Positions 56,403 to 64,000 of a stretch of 64,000 nt of DNA are shown here, in pieces. The position numbers were made by a program, and so were the translations under genes. How positions within the stretch are numbered: position 1 is the first letter of the stretch; each line of letters begins with the position of its first letter. A model generated the notes under the pieces. That model was not told where the DNA came from, did no database searches, and worked only from the letters and a program-made list of their open reading frames with translations. This DNA is from Pelosinus sp. UFO1 (GTDB lineage Bacteria; Bacillota; Negativicutes; DSM-13327): positions 2,571,693-2,635,692 of the forward strand of contig NZ_CP008852.1 in assembly GCF_000725345.1 (NCBI RefSeq), written 5' to 3'.

Positions 56403-57815
56403 ATGAGGGGAGTGTTTATTATTAATGTTATATATGCTCGGGTATCGACAGAAGAACAAAAGACAGGTTATTCTATTGATGCCCAACTAAAATCAGCTAA
56501 AGACCGTTATGCATCAATGGGAATAACAGATGTAGTAAATTTTGTTGATGACGGTTATTCTGGCGAATTTATTGAACGTCCAGCATTGGACAGGCTACGC
56601 CAAAGCATCAGGGATAAAACCGTGAGTAGGATAATGTTTTATGATCCTGACCGCATGAGTCGTAATTTAACAGTGCAGCTTATACTTGCCGATGAAATTG
56701 AAAAAGCAGGAATTGAATTGCTATTTGTGACTGGAGATTACGACGCTTCTCCAGAAGGACGTTTATTCTTTAGTATGAAAGGAGCAATTTCAGCATACGA
56801 AAAAGCTAAAATTAGAGAACGTACTATGAGCGGTAAAAGAGCAAAAGCAAGAAAAGGTAAACTTACTTTTAATGATCGTGCTTTGGGTTACGATTATGAT
56901 TACACTATTTGCAACTATATTATAAATGAGGAAGAAGCTAAAACAGTTAAGCTAATTTATGATATTTACTTAAGTGAGAACTTAGGAACAATATCACTTG
57001 CAATAAAATTAAAAGCAATGGGAATAAAATCTAAAAAAGGTAAAGATTTTTCTGGAGGGACTGTGTACCGAATTTTAAAAAATGAGATGTATGCAGGAAC
57101 AAAGCAAGCTTTTAAAATCTATGAGAAAAAAATTAGCCAATATAAGACTCAGAAAATAGCACGTGATCCTTCTGAATGGATACCAATCGAAGTCCCTGCA
57201 ATCGTCACTCGTGATCAATGGGAACGCGTTCAAGAAAGATTAATAGAAAATAAGTTGTTAGCAGCACGTAAGGTTAAACACGACTATTTATTGCGCGGAA
57301 AGATTATTTGTGGACATTGTGGATACGCCATGATTGGCATTACTAGCAACAAAAAAAATAACACCTACCATTACTACTCTTGTTCATCAAAAAACGTCTA
57401 TAAGCGTCCTTGCGACTCTAGGCTCCTAAGGTCAGATGAGTACGACGAGTTAGTATGGGACGAATTAGTTTATATTGCAGAAAACAATATAGAAATTACA
57501 GATAAAAAGACTGAAATTGTAGATAATGAAAAAATTAAAAAACATATCGATACATTAAGGCAAAGACAGTCCGCTTTAACAAAATGGGTAACGGATGGAA
57601 CTATTGAAATAGAAGCTGCAGATCAGCAGTTACAAACTATAAAAAAGGAAATAGACATATCTCAATCTATGCTTAAAGAAAAGCAACCAAAGAAAACAAC
57701 TTTTAACCCTGCTGCGATCTTGGAAGCTATAACCTTTGAGCAAAAAAGAAAAGCAATCTTGGATAGTGGTCTTAAATTCATATTAAAGAAAGGAGATATT
57801 GTTATTGATTATTAA
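56403..57815 (+). CDS. int: Large serine integrase of the prophage
   Basis: A 464-470 aa serine recombinase: resolvase catalytic domain with YARVSTEEQ (nucleophile serine), the recombinase domain with [34 protein letters not shown], a zinc ribbon (CGHCGYAM, later [11 protein letters not shown]) and a coiled coil. ATG at 56403 is the first start, but the only ribosome-binding site (GAGGGGAG, 56405-56412) lies after it. The homologous start is an ATT at 56421 (aligned with MNALYVRVSTDDQ of the 7667 recombinase). A rare ATT start would lower integrase yield. The stop overlaps the sigE stop by 4 bp, convergent. Confidence 0.95.
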   Translation: MRGVFIINVIYARVSTEEQKTGYSIDAQLKSAKDRYASMGITDVVNFVDDGYSGEFIERPALDRLRQSIRDKTVSRIMFYDPDRMSRNLTVQLILADEIEKAGIELLFVTGDYDASPEGRLFFSMKGAISAYEKAKIRERTMSGKRAKARKGKLTFNDRALGYDYDYTICNYIINEEEAKTVKLIYDIYLSENLGTISLAIKLKAMGIKSKKGKDFSGGTVYRILKNEMYAGTKQAFKIYEKKISQYKTQKIARDPSEWIPIEVPAIVTRDQWERVQERLIENKLLAARKVKHDYLLRGKIICGHCGYAMIGITSNKKNNTYHYYSCSSKNVYKRPCDSRLLRSDEYDELVWDELVYIAENNIEITDKKTEIVDNEKIKKHIDTLRQRQSALTKWVTDGTIEIEAADQQLQTIKKEIDISQSMLKEKQPKKTTFNPAAILEAITFEQKRKAILDSGLKFILKKGDIVIDY

Positions 57816-58549
57816 CCCATCCGCATCATTTCTTTTTTCATCTTTTTTAAGATTCGTTTCTCTAGTCTAGATATGTAAGACTGTGATATCCCTAGCATAT
57901 CTGCTACCTCTTTTTGGGTACGCTCTAGCCCATCATCATGTAGTCCAAATCTTAATTCCATAATACGCCGTTCTCGACCACATAGTTTATTCATCGCAGC
58001 ATGTAATAAAGTTTTATCGACTTCCTCCTCTACAGATTTATAAATAATATCGTTTTCAGTACCCAATACATCGGATAATAGTAGTTCATTTCCATCCCAA
58101 TCAATATTTAGAGGTTCATCAAATGATACTTCTGCTCTTGTTTTACTATTGCGTCTAAGATACATCAATATTTCATTTTCAATACACCTTGAAGCATAGG
58201 TAGCTAATTTTATGCGTTTGACAGGATCGAATGTATTGACAGCTTTAATTAGGCCAATGGTACCGATGCTGACTAAATCTTCAATGCCAACACCTGTATT
58301 TTCGAACTTACGAGCAATGTAAACGACTAAGCGTAGATTCCTCTCGATAAAAATACTTTTTACTCCTAATTCACCTTTTTGCAAACGATTTAATAGAAAT
58401 ACTTCTTCATCATTACTTAAAGGGGGAGGCAGAACTTCTGTACTACCAACGTAAAAAACCTCATCCGTTTCTAATATTCCAAGCCACTGTAATATACCAA
58501 TCATTTTAAGTTTAATTACTATTTTAACTATAGACCATGTCATGCGCAT
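57812..58549 (-). CDS. sigE: Mother-cell sigma factor SigE, with phage-encoded C-terminus
   Basis: A 245-aa pro-sigma factor. The pro-sequence ends at [11 protein letters not shown], the SpoIIGA cleavage neighbourhood. Region 2 ([39 protein letters not shown]) and region 4 ([19 protein letters not shown]) are intact. The final [15 protein letters not shown] comes from the phage side of attR; the original end (EKRIIKRLRKEILRME) lies at 10922-10972. The gene overlaps spoIIGA by 10 bp, and its ATG follows AGAGGGGG. There is no terminator after the stop; transcription should run into int as antisense. Confidence 0.97.
   Translation of the reverse strand: MRMTWSIVKIVIKLKMIGILQWLGILETDEVFYVGSTEVLPPPLSNDEEVFLLNRLQKGELGVKSIFIERNLRLVVYIARKFENTGVGIEDLVSIGTIGLIKAVNTFDPVKRIKLATYASRCIENEILMYLRRNSKTRAEVSFDEPLNIDWDGNELLLSDVLGTENDIIYKSVEEEVDKTLLHAAMNKLCGRERRIMELRFGLHDDGLERTQKEVADMLGISQSYISRLEKRILKKMKKEMMRMG
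57847..57870. other. attR, right prophage junction
   Basis: Core TTTCTC at 57857-57862 inside the sigE reading frame. Left of it (57812-57856) is phage DNA encoding the last SigE residues; right of it is host sigE. It is 42 bp beyond the int stop. Joining the phage sides of attL and attR gives ATTCG-TATTGAGAAA-CGAAT, a dyad centred on GA, as expected of a serine-integrase attP. Confidence 0.7.
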
Positions 58550-59478
58550 ACACTTGCCCCCTCTTTTTTGTATAGTTCATTTATTATCTGAGGATGCAGC
58601 AACCCAGCATATCTCCCATCCCCAGACAAAGCACCATTATAAATAGCAATAATCACATCATGAACTTCTATTAATTCTGACTTGCTCGCCACTAATAAAC
58701 AGTCTGCTTTAAAAGCCAACAACATGCTACGACTACCAATTGCGTGGTAGGGAATAATTTGAGTGCGGTCCAGCCACCTTATATCGGTGCATTGGGTTAG
58801 ATTCGTTAGCCAAAGATCAGGACTATTTTCTCGTAGATAAGTTACCACTCCCTCACTTAAAATTGGCTCCAAGGCACCTTGGTTAACAATGACTACAGGT
58901 TTGCGACCTACTGGTGTATATAATCCATTACCTGTATCGAGCATTGCAGTAATGTCAACCTTTTTGCCGTTATATTCAATTGTTGTCTGATATAAGTTTT
59001 GGCAATGTTTCTTACCAAGCAGCATGCTTCGCACAATGCTAACAATTAAGAAAATACCCAGGCACCCTCCAAATAGTAAATTTTCCCAAGAGAGTTTCAT
59101 AAGCACTGTTGTGAAGGTGTCCATATGATGATTAGTGTGCCAAAAATATAGCCATCCAACGATTGCTCCTCCTAAAATAAAGGATACAATATAAAAAGAT
59201 CCTAAAAGTAAAAGTAATTTACGTCTAGATTGATAACCAAAAGATATCAGAACTAACAATAGGGACATTGCTATCTTAACGAACGCTGTATTTAAGATAT
59301 CAGCGTTCGCTAACATACTAAATAAGACATAGCAACTTCCAATTGCGGCTGCTAACAGAATACGCCATATTTTGTATGTAATTCCTGCTGTCCAAGCCGT
59401 CAACAACAGTATCGAACTATTCATCATTATATTGATAATAAAAAGCACATCCGCATATATATACACATTTATTACCAT
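58540..59478 (-). CDS. spoIIGA: Sporulation sigma-E factor processing peptidase
   Basis: A 312-aa membrane protease with five predicted membrane helices in the first 150 residues and a soluble aspartic-protease domain with the DTG motif ([15 protein letters not shown]181). It cleaves pro-SigE in the mother-cell membrane after the SpoIIR signal. It is cotranscribed with sigE, overlapping it by 10 bp. Length is normal for the family. Confidence 0.95.
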   Translation of the reverse strand: MVINVYIYADVLFIINIMMNSSILLLTAWTAGITYKIWRILLAAAIGSCYVLFSMLANADILNTAFVKIAMSLLLVLISFGYQSRRKLLLLLGSFYIVSFILGGAIVGWLYFWHTNHHMDTFTTVLMKLSWENLLFGGCLGIFLIVSIVRSMLLGKKHCQNLYQTTIEYNGKKVDITAMLDTGNGLYTPVGRKPVVIVNQGALEPILSEGVVTYLRENSPDLWLTNLTQCTDIRWLDRTQIIPYHAIGSRSMLLAFKADCLLVASKSELIEVHDVIIAIYNGALSGDGRYAGLLHPQIINELYKKEGASVCA

Positions 59479-59543
59479 CCCATCAATTTGTTGGTAATAC
59501 TCTTTTTATAATAATCTATTGTCCCAAAGCATAAGTTATTCTT

Positions 59544-59549
59544 ATTATA
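59544..59549 (-). promoter_or_regulatory. -10 of the spoIIGA-sigE promoter
   Basis: TATAAT on the minus strand 60 bp upstream of spoIIGA, with no good -35 at 17 bp. In B. subtilis the spoIIG promoter has abnormal spacing and needs Spo0A. An AGACGAA (one mismatch to TGNCGAA) lies at 59611-59617 upstream, so Spo0A control is plausible but not shown. Confidence 0.45.
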
Positions 59550-59620
59550 ACAAACAGGTCTTTTTTTTTTTGTAGAAATATGGTTTTATTTTCCATTTTA
59601 TTTGTCACAAAGACGAACAA

Positions 59621-59658
59621 AAAAAGCATGTGAAATTTCATTGTTTCACATGCTTTTT
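59621..59658. terminator. Bidirectional terminator after ftsZ
   Basis: AAAAAGCATGTGAAA / TTTCACATGCTTTTT, a 15-bp perfect stem with an 8-nt loop. Confidence 0.9.
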
Positions 59659-59719
59659 ATTCGTTTTTACTATTCATAATATATTTTAATTAATACTCAA
59701 AAAATAGCAATTATAGATA

Positions 59720-60766
59720 TTAACGTCTCATCCACGTTGGTATATCTAGGTCGCGAACCTTAAAAGGTTCTATTGTTGTACTCTCAATTTTTCCTGCAGC
59801 TAAATTCAGAGGTCTACCATCAAACCCTGTAGCAATCACTGTAACTCGTACTTCATCTTGGAAGTTTTCATCAATAACTGCACCAAATATGATATTCGCT
59901 TCTGGATCAACAGCATCAGAAATAATAGCAGCAGCCTCGTTCACTTCTAATAAACCTAAGCTTGGTCCGCCAGTAATATTCAATAAAACACCTTTAGCTC
60001 CTTCAATCGAAGTCTCTAACAAAGGACTCTTTATTGCTGCTTCTGCTGCAGCTACAGCTCGATTGTCACCTGAACCATAGCCAATTCCCATGAGCGCTGA
60101 GCCCGTATCAGTCATAATGGTTTTGACATCCGCAAAATCTAAATTAATGAGTCCTGGTACTGCAATTAAATCAGATATACCTTGTACACCTTGTCTTAAT
60201 ACATCATCGGCAATACGAAAAGCATCTATCATAGAAGTACGTTTATCAGCTACTTGCAACAACCGATCATTTGGTATAGTAATAAGAGTATCTACCTTTT
60301 CCTTTAATTTAGCAGTTCCAACTTCAGCTTGAGCTTGACGTCTGCGGCCTTCAAAAGAAAATGGTTTTGTAACGACACCAACAGTTAAGGCTCCCACTTC
60401 TTTAGCACATTCGGCAACAACTGGAGCTGCACCAGTACCAGTGCCGCCTCCCATTCCCGCTGTAACAAACACCATATCTGCACCGCGTAAAGCCTTAATA
60501 ATATCTTCGCGACTTTCTTGGGCTGCTTTTTCACCAATATCTGGATTCGCGCCTGCCCCAAGTCCCTTAGTTAGTTTTTCACCAATTTGTATGCGATAAG
60601 CAGCCTGAGAGTGCATTAACGCCTGGGCATCTGTATTTACAGTTATAAATTCAACACCATGCAAACCAGCAGCAATCATACGATTTACAGCATTGTTACC
60701 GCCGCCGCCTACACCAATTACTTTAATTGCAGCAAATCGATCTAAATCCATATCTAATTCAAGCAT
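59720..60766 (-). CDS. ftsZ: Cell division protein FtsZ
   Basis: A 348-aa tubulin-like GTPase with the [11 protein letters not shown] nucleotide loop, the tubulin signature [10 protein letters not shown] (near 105) and the T7 loop [11 protein letters not shown]. The C-terminal peptide is [10 protein letters not shown], the FtsA/SepF binding end. It lies 32 bp downstream of ftsA and has its own GGGGGA site. Confidence 0.98.
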   Translation of the reverse strand: MLELDMDLDRFAAIKVIGVGGGGNNAVNRMIAAGLHGVEFITVNTDAQALMHSQAAYRIQIGEKLTKGLGAGANPDIGEKAAQESREDIIKALRGADMVFVTAGMGGGTGTGAAPVVAECAKEVGALTVGVVTKPFSFEGRRRQAQAEVGTAKLKEKVDTLITIPNDRLLQVADKRTSMIDAFRIADDVLRQGVQGISDLIAVPGLINLDFADVKTIMTDTGSALMGIGYGSGDNRAVAAAEAAIKSPLLETSIEGAKGVLLNITGGPSLGLLEVNEAAAIISDAVDPEANIIFGAVIDENFQDEVRVTVIATGFDGRPLNLAAGKIESTTIEPFKVRDLDIPTWMRR

Positions 60767-60798
60767 TAAAATTTTTCCCCCTTATTAGTCACAAATGT

Positions 60799-61992
60799 TT
60801 AATTCTTAAAAAATTTATTACACCTATTCATCAATCGTTGCCAAGCGTTACTACCAGGAGCAACCTGAGGCTTGGACAGATTTTTCACAGCATATTTTAC
60901 TATACTATAACAAGCAGTATTTCCAGGTGAACTATATTCTGGAGGCAAATCGCTAGGATGTATAATTTCAACTGGAACCCCAAAGGTTGTCCCTATACAC
61001 TCTATAAAGCTTGGCATAGCTCCACATCCACCAGTTAGAAACACTTTTCCGATTTGAATCTCTTCTAACGATAGCTTTAAGTAATCAGATAATAAATAGA
61101 TAATTTCCGAGACACGACTTTCAACAATATCGTTTAAAAAATCATATGGAATGTGTTTATCTGTTGTATTATAAGCATTACAATCTAACGTAATTTCCTG
61201 TCCTCGTAATTGTTTATCCAGCTTCGCATAATATTTTTTTATTTCTTCAGCATGATTCCAAGAAATGGAAATACCTTGCATGATATCACTCGTAATGTAA
61301 TCTCCGCCTAAGGGTAATGATGCTGACAAAAAGACATATCCTTCCTGATATAGCGTTAACTCTGTCGTCCCTGCCCCGATATCCATAAGTAAAAAGTTGC
61401 CACTACTAGTAGATTTTATATTTTCCGTAACGACAATAGAATTTACTACCACATTTACAACATTTATACCTAACTCTTCGATAGCATTAACTAAGCTGTT
61501 GAGAATTTTTTTAGGTATGCTTACTATATGGGCTTGTACCTCTAAATGAGAGCCATTTTCTTGTAATGGTAATTCAACCCTTTGTTTATCAACAAAAAAC
61601 TTTTGCGGCAACACATGTAGAACTTCGTGATCTTCTGTAACAGCAACAAATGTAGCTGCGCGCTTCCCACGACTTATGTCATCCTGTGTAATCTGATCAG
61701 TAAGTAAAGGAGAAACACTTCCCAAACTATTAACGGCTTTAATTTCTATGCCGCTAATACCAATATAAGCATCTTTCACGCAAATATCAGTAGCTCCAAC
61801 TGCGCAATCAACCGCTTGTTTAATTGTCATCGCAAGTAACTTAGGATCAGAAAATATACCCTTTTTAAAACCTACTGTCGGCGCGGTTCCACTACCAGCA
61901 ACTAAAACGTTTCCATTAGTATCTAATGTACCAATAAATACCTTAATAGTGCTTGTCCCTATATCAATCCCTAAGATATATCTGCCATCCAT
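60799..61992 (-). CDS. ftsA: Cell division protein FtsA
   Basis: A 397-aa actin-like protein (YILGIDIGTSTIKVFIG at the start, LLMDIGAGTTELTLYQEG near 210) ending in NAWQRLMNRCNKFFKN, an amphipathic membrane-targeting helix. It tethers FtsZ filaments to the membrane. ATG at 61992 follows GAGGTTAG; an ATG at 62004 overlaps that site. Confidence 0.97.
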   Translation of the reverse strand: MDGRYILGIDIGTSTIKVFIGTLDTNGNVLVAGSGTAPTVGFKKGIFSDPKLLAMTIKQAVDCAVGATDICVKDAYIGISGIEIKAVNSLGSVSPLLTDQITQDDISRGKRAATFVAVTEDHEVLHVLPQKFFVDKQRVELPLQENGSHLEVQAHIVSIPKKILNSLVNAIEELGINVVNVVVNSIVVTENIKSTSSGNFLLMDIGAGTTELTLYQEGYVFLSASLPLGGDYITSDIMQGISISWNHAEEIKKYYAKLDKQLRGQEITLDCNAYNTTDKHIPYDFLNDIVESRVSEIIYLLSDYLKLSLEEIQIGKVFLTGGCGAMPSFIECIGTTFGVPVEIIHPSDLPPEYSSPGNTACYSIVKYAVKNLSKPQVAPGSNAWQRLMNRCNKFFKN

Positions 61993-62004
61993 GACTAACC
62001 TCAT

Positions 62005-62181
62005 TTGAAAGTATTATACATCATTCATTTATTTCAACATAAATACCAATTTCCCTTTTTTTATTCTAATAAAAAGACTTATATCCTAATAAAATATTTC
62101 AAAGGTCCCAATTATCGTAAACTAGAACAAATTTATACATTTTTTTACAAATAAAGACTTGAAATATCAACCTAAAAAAAT
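62005..62181. other. Non-coding region upstream of ftsA
   Basis: A 177-bp AT-rich gap. It probably holds the ftsA-ftsZ promoter, but I see no clear -35/-10 pair. No ORF is supported. Confidence 0.4.
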
Positions 62182-62205
62182 TTTGCCGCTCTTATGAGCG
62201 GCAAA
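62182..62205. terminator. Bidirectional terminator after sbp
   Basis: TTTGCCGCTC / GAGCGGCAAA stem with TTAT loop, followed by eight Ts on the plus strand and preceded by seven As. Confidence 0.9.
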
Positions 62206-62218
62206 TTTTTTTTATATA

Positions 62219-62548
62219 TTATTTTCTTAAAAAATAACGACGAATAATTGCCAGATTTTGAAATATACGCAACCCAAATGCTAATAATGCTACATAGTAT
62301 AAATCAATACCCAAGCGTTCTCCAATGTAAACTAAGCCTGCTGCCATTAACGCATTTGTGAAGAAGCCAGTAATAAACACTGTATTATCAAACTTCTCCT
62401 CAGCACCAGCTCTAAGACCACCAAATACTGAATCCAGAGAAGCTAGTAGTGCAACTGACATAAATTTAGCATACTCGACGGGTATGGTTAATGGAAAAAA
62501 GGCCCCAATAATAATCCCAACAATAAGTCCAATTAACGGTAAAGCCAT
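62219..62548 (-). CDS. sbp: Small basic protein, DUF1290
   Basis: A 109-aa membrane protein (LPLIGLIVGIIIGAFFPLTIPVEYAKFMSVALLASLDSVFGGLRA), the typical Sbp of the divIB-sbp-ftsAZ cluster. Three hydrophobic segments. Function unknown, linked to division or envelope. It overlaps the DUF881 stop by one base. Confidence 0.93.
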   Translation of the reverse strand: MALPLIGLIVGIIIGAFFPLTIPVEYAKFMSVALLASLDSVFGGLRAGAEEKFDNTVFITGFFTNALMAAGLVYIGERLGIDLYYVALLAFGLRIFQNLAIIRRYFLRK

Positions 62549-63240
62549 TACTTTCCACCTTCCTTTACCGGTTTAGCATATTCAAAACGAAAGGCACCTT
62601 TATATGCTGGTATTTGTACCATATCCTGTTTTTTAACACTTACCGAAATGCCCCAGAACTGTAATGTTTCTATTACTCCGCCCCTCATTTTAAGAGAATT
62701 TTCTAGGGTTTGTGGTTCACCAATTACTAATATCTCATATGGTGGTGAATAGCGTGTGTTATTCACTGATAAGGTTGGCCCAGCGCATCGTATTTCTGAA
62801 GTAGCAATCAATCTTTGTCCATTAATAGAAATAGCCTCAGCACCAGCTGCCCATAGTTCGTTAATTACTTTAAGCATATCTTCATCATGAATTAAATATA
62901 AGTTCGGATTTTCCCCTGGTTTTGATAATCTTTTACTATCATCGATGGTTATGACAAGGCCTGTACCAGAAACCGCAACCACACCAGCACCCATTTTAAT
63001 ATTCTCAACTTCTTTTGTTACCGATCCTACTTCTGTCGCTTGACGCAATTCATGAACCTGCTTGAGTAGTATATCACGTTCCTTTTCAGTCTGGCTTAAG
63101 CGTTGCGATAAGTCTTCAATACGCTGAAAAGGAATACTTGATCGAATATCCTGTGTCGTGCGAAATTGTACTGCTAGCATGAATCCCAGCACTACACAAA
63201 CAAAAGCAATAGCAGCCTGTCCCTGTTTAAGATGTAGCAA
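62548..63240 (-). CDS. DUF881 membrane protein
   Basis: A 230-aa protein with an N-terminal membrane helix, a coiled coil (residues 40-70) and the DUF881 core GVVAVSGTGLVITIDDSKR through AEAISINGQRLIATSEIRCAGPTLSVNNTRYSPPYEILVIG. These proteins are always in the ftsQ-sbp-ftsA-ftsZ cluster of Firmicutes, with a role in division or envelope still unclear. Confidence 0.92.
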   Translation of the reverse strand: MLHLKQGQAAIAFVCVVLGFMLAVQFRTTQDIRSSIPFQRIEDLSQRLSQTEKERDILLKQVHELRQATEVGSVTKEVENIKMGAGVVAVSGTGLVITIDDSKRLSKPGENPNLYLIHDEDMLKVINELWAAGAEAISINGQRLIATSEIRCAGPTLSVNNTRYSPPYEILVIGEPQTLENSLKMRGGVIETLQFWGISVSVKKQDMVQIPAYKGAFRFEYAKPVKEGGK

Positions 63241-63277
63241 CTTTTTTCTCCTTTCACTAAAACCACATTTTTTTAAA

Positions 63278-64000
63278 TTAATTTAACTGTTTTATCTTAA
63301 TAAACGGTGAAGCATACGTAAGATCAAGATATTCTACCATCATTTTTTTATTACCAATCTCATACAATATATCATTAGTTAGCTTTGCCTTATCAGACAA
63401 TCTATCACTACTCCCTAAACGAATATGCACTGATGAAATCGTATATGCATTGATTTGCTCTGGGGATGTAGCATTAACTTCAGAAATCTGATTTAAAACA
63501 TCTTCATTTAGTAGCGATAAATAATACAAAATACTCTTAATTTCTGGATTTTCAATTTTATCACCTACATATTCATCATCCAATCGAATTCCCGTAATAA
63601 TTGGCACATTCATCTTTTTGATATTTTTAACTACTGCCAGAACAACCCCCTGCTGATCTAATTCTAAAAAACCATAACTACCAGCAACATATGCCGTAGG
63701 CTTGCGTTCTTTTATGCTAATAACAATAGTAGCTGGAAATTTTCTTGATACATCAACTTCTGAAATCCTCAAATCGTGAAGCAAACGGGTTCTTATATCC
63801 GCAGCATTTAAATTAAAGATATTTAATTTCTCAGGTATCTCTGCTATCTGATATACATCTTCTACTGTTACATAGTGATTGCCTTCCACCACCACTGCCC
63901 CCACTGTAAAATAAGATGATTTGATAAATAACAGTCCTGCAATTAGGATAACTAGGACTAAAATAAGTCCAACAAACCTTTGACCCAGTATTGATCCTTT
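63278..64000 (-). CDS. ftsQ: Cell division protein FtsQ/DivIB, N-terminus beyond the window
   Basis: The gene runs off the right edge. The reading frame stays open from 63904 to 64000, encoding a membrane helix (RFVGLILVLVILIAGLLFIKSSYF), so a GTG at 63904 is not the true start. The POTRA domain follows (VGAVVVEGNHYVTVEDVYQIAEIPEKLNIFNLNAADIRTRLL) and then the FtsQ beta domain (KERKPTAYVAGSYGFLELDQQGVVL). It joins the divisome with FtsL/FtsB. 37 bp separate it from DUF881. Confidence 0.92.
   Translation of the reverse strand, partial: KGSILGQRFVGLILVLVILIAGLLFIKSSYFTVGAVVVEGNHYVTVEDVYQIAEIPEKLNIFNLNAADIRTRLLHDLRISEVDVSRKFPATIVISIKERKPTAYVAGSYGFLELDQQGVVLAVVKNIKKMNVPIITGIRLDDEYVGDKIENPEIKSILYYLSLLNEDVLNQISEVNATSPEQINAYTISSVHIRLGSSDRLSDKAKLTNDILYEIGNKKMMVEYLDLTYASPFIKIKQLN

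Larger units (their letters stand above)
10967..57862. mobile_element. Integrated siphovirus-like prophage with plasmid-like replication and partition genes
   Basis: The element of about 46.9 kb is bounded by a shared 6-bp core at the split 3' end of sigE. It encodes a large serine integrase at the right end, an immunity region, HUH Rep, SSB, ParA/ParB, terminase, capsid, a complete long-tail module, lysis genes and a ParM/ParR/FtsK module at the left end. All essential structural genes look intact in length, so it may be functional. Most genes are on the minus strand; int, an XRE repressor, two small regulators and a secreted protein are on the plus strand. Confidence 0.92.

Noticed and set aside
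57812-58549. A skin-like situation in which sigE is inactive until the prophage excises
   Set aside because: The reading frame is complete, regions 2 and 4 are intact, and a normal-length basic C-terminus is present. Excision is not needed to restore the gene.
1-64000. tRNA or rRNA genes, CRISPR arrays and insertion sequences
   Set aside because: No cloverleaf, rRNA core sequence, regularly spaced direct repeats or transposase gene was noticed. This was by reading, not by a search program.

Overview
The window comes from an endospore-forming, outer-membrane-bearing Firmicute. Sporulation genes (spoIIGA, sigE, sigG, spoIIR) lie beside a porin-like beta-barrel gene with a signal peptide and a C-terminal phenylalanine. 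That combination points to Negativicutes of the Sporomusa/Pelosinus type; this is inferred from gene content, not from a database search. Nearly all host genes are on the minus strand, so the chromosome reads from right to left: ftsQ/divIB (cut by the window edge), DUF881, sbp, ftsA, ftsZ, spoIIGA, sigE, then about 47 kb of prophage, then sigG, spoIIR, a frameshifted serine recombinase, a porin, small unknown genes, ylmC, nrdR, nrdD, a radical SAM protein, and the start of pgeF/ylmD (cut by the left edge).

The central finding is the prophage at about 10,967-57,862. It splits the 3' end of sigE. The original last codons and terminator of sigE remain beside sigG at 10,891-10,972. The sigE copy joined to spoIIGA now ends in 14 codons plus a stop supplied by the phage. 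The split genes share GAGAAA, and the reconstructed attP has an ATTCG-N10-CGAAT dyad centred on it. The large serine integrase gene ends 4 bp inside the new sigE end, convergent to it. Integration therefore swaps the SigE C-terminus and leaves no terminator between sigE and int.

The prophage reads mostly leftward. The right end holds int, a ribbon-helix-helix gene, and an immunity region with divergent XRE regulators, six 15-bp operators and a LexA-box-controlled 46-aa ORF. Next comes an early region of many small, often cysteine-rich proteins, an AbrB-like regulator, an HUH rolling-circle Rep, SSB, an ASCH protein and a ParA/ParB pair. Late genes follow: HNH, small and large (GpA-type) terminase, gpW-like protein, portal, a protease-capsid fusion, DUF2190, head-tail and tail genes with a programmed -1 frameshift, tape measure, a GTA-like tail-tip set (DUF2460, DUF2163, NlpC/P60, J-like), tail fibres, holin, amidase and a possible spanin-like protein. 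The left end holds accessory genes (a HEPN-like protein, an SOS-box gene, a secreted protein on the opposite strand) and a plasmid-like module: ParM-like actin, ParR-like RHH protein, FtsK-type ATPase, and a replication-relaxation-type winged-helix protein.

Having a rolling-circle Rep, two partition systems of different types and a DNA translocase, with no visible phage helicase, primase or polymerase, suggests a phage-plasmid lifestyle after excision. Two strong plus-strand promoters, each followed closely by a terminator, predict short RNAs antisense to leaders of minus-strand genes; one faces the rep leader and resembles a plasmid counter-transcribed copy-control RNA. No tRNA, rRNA, CRISPR array or intact insertion sequence was seen.
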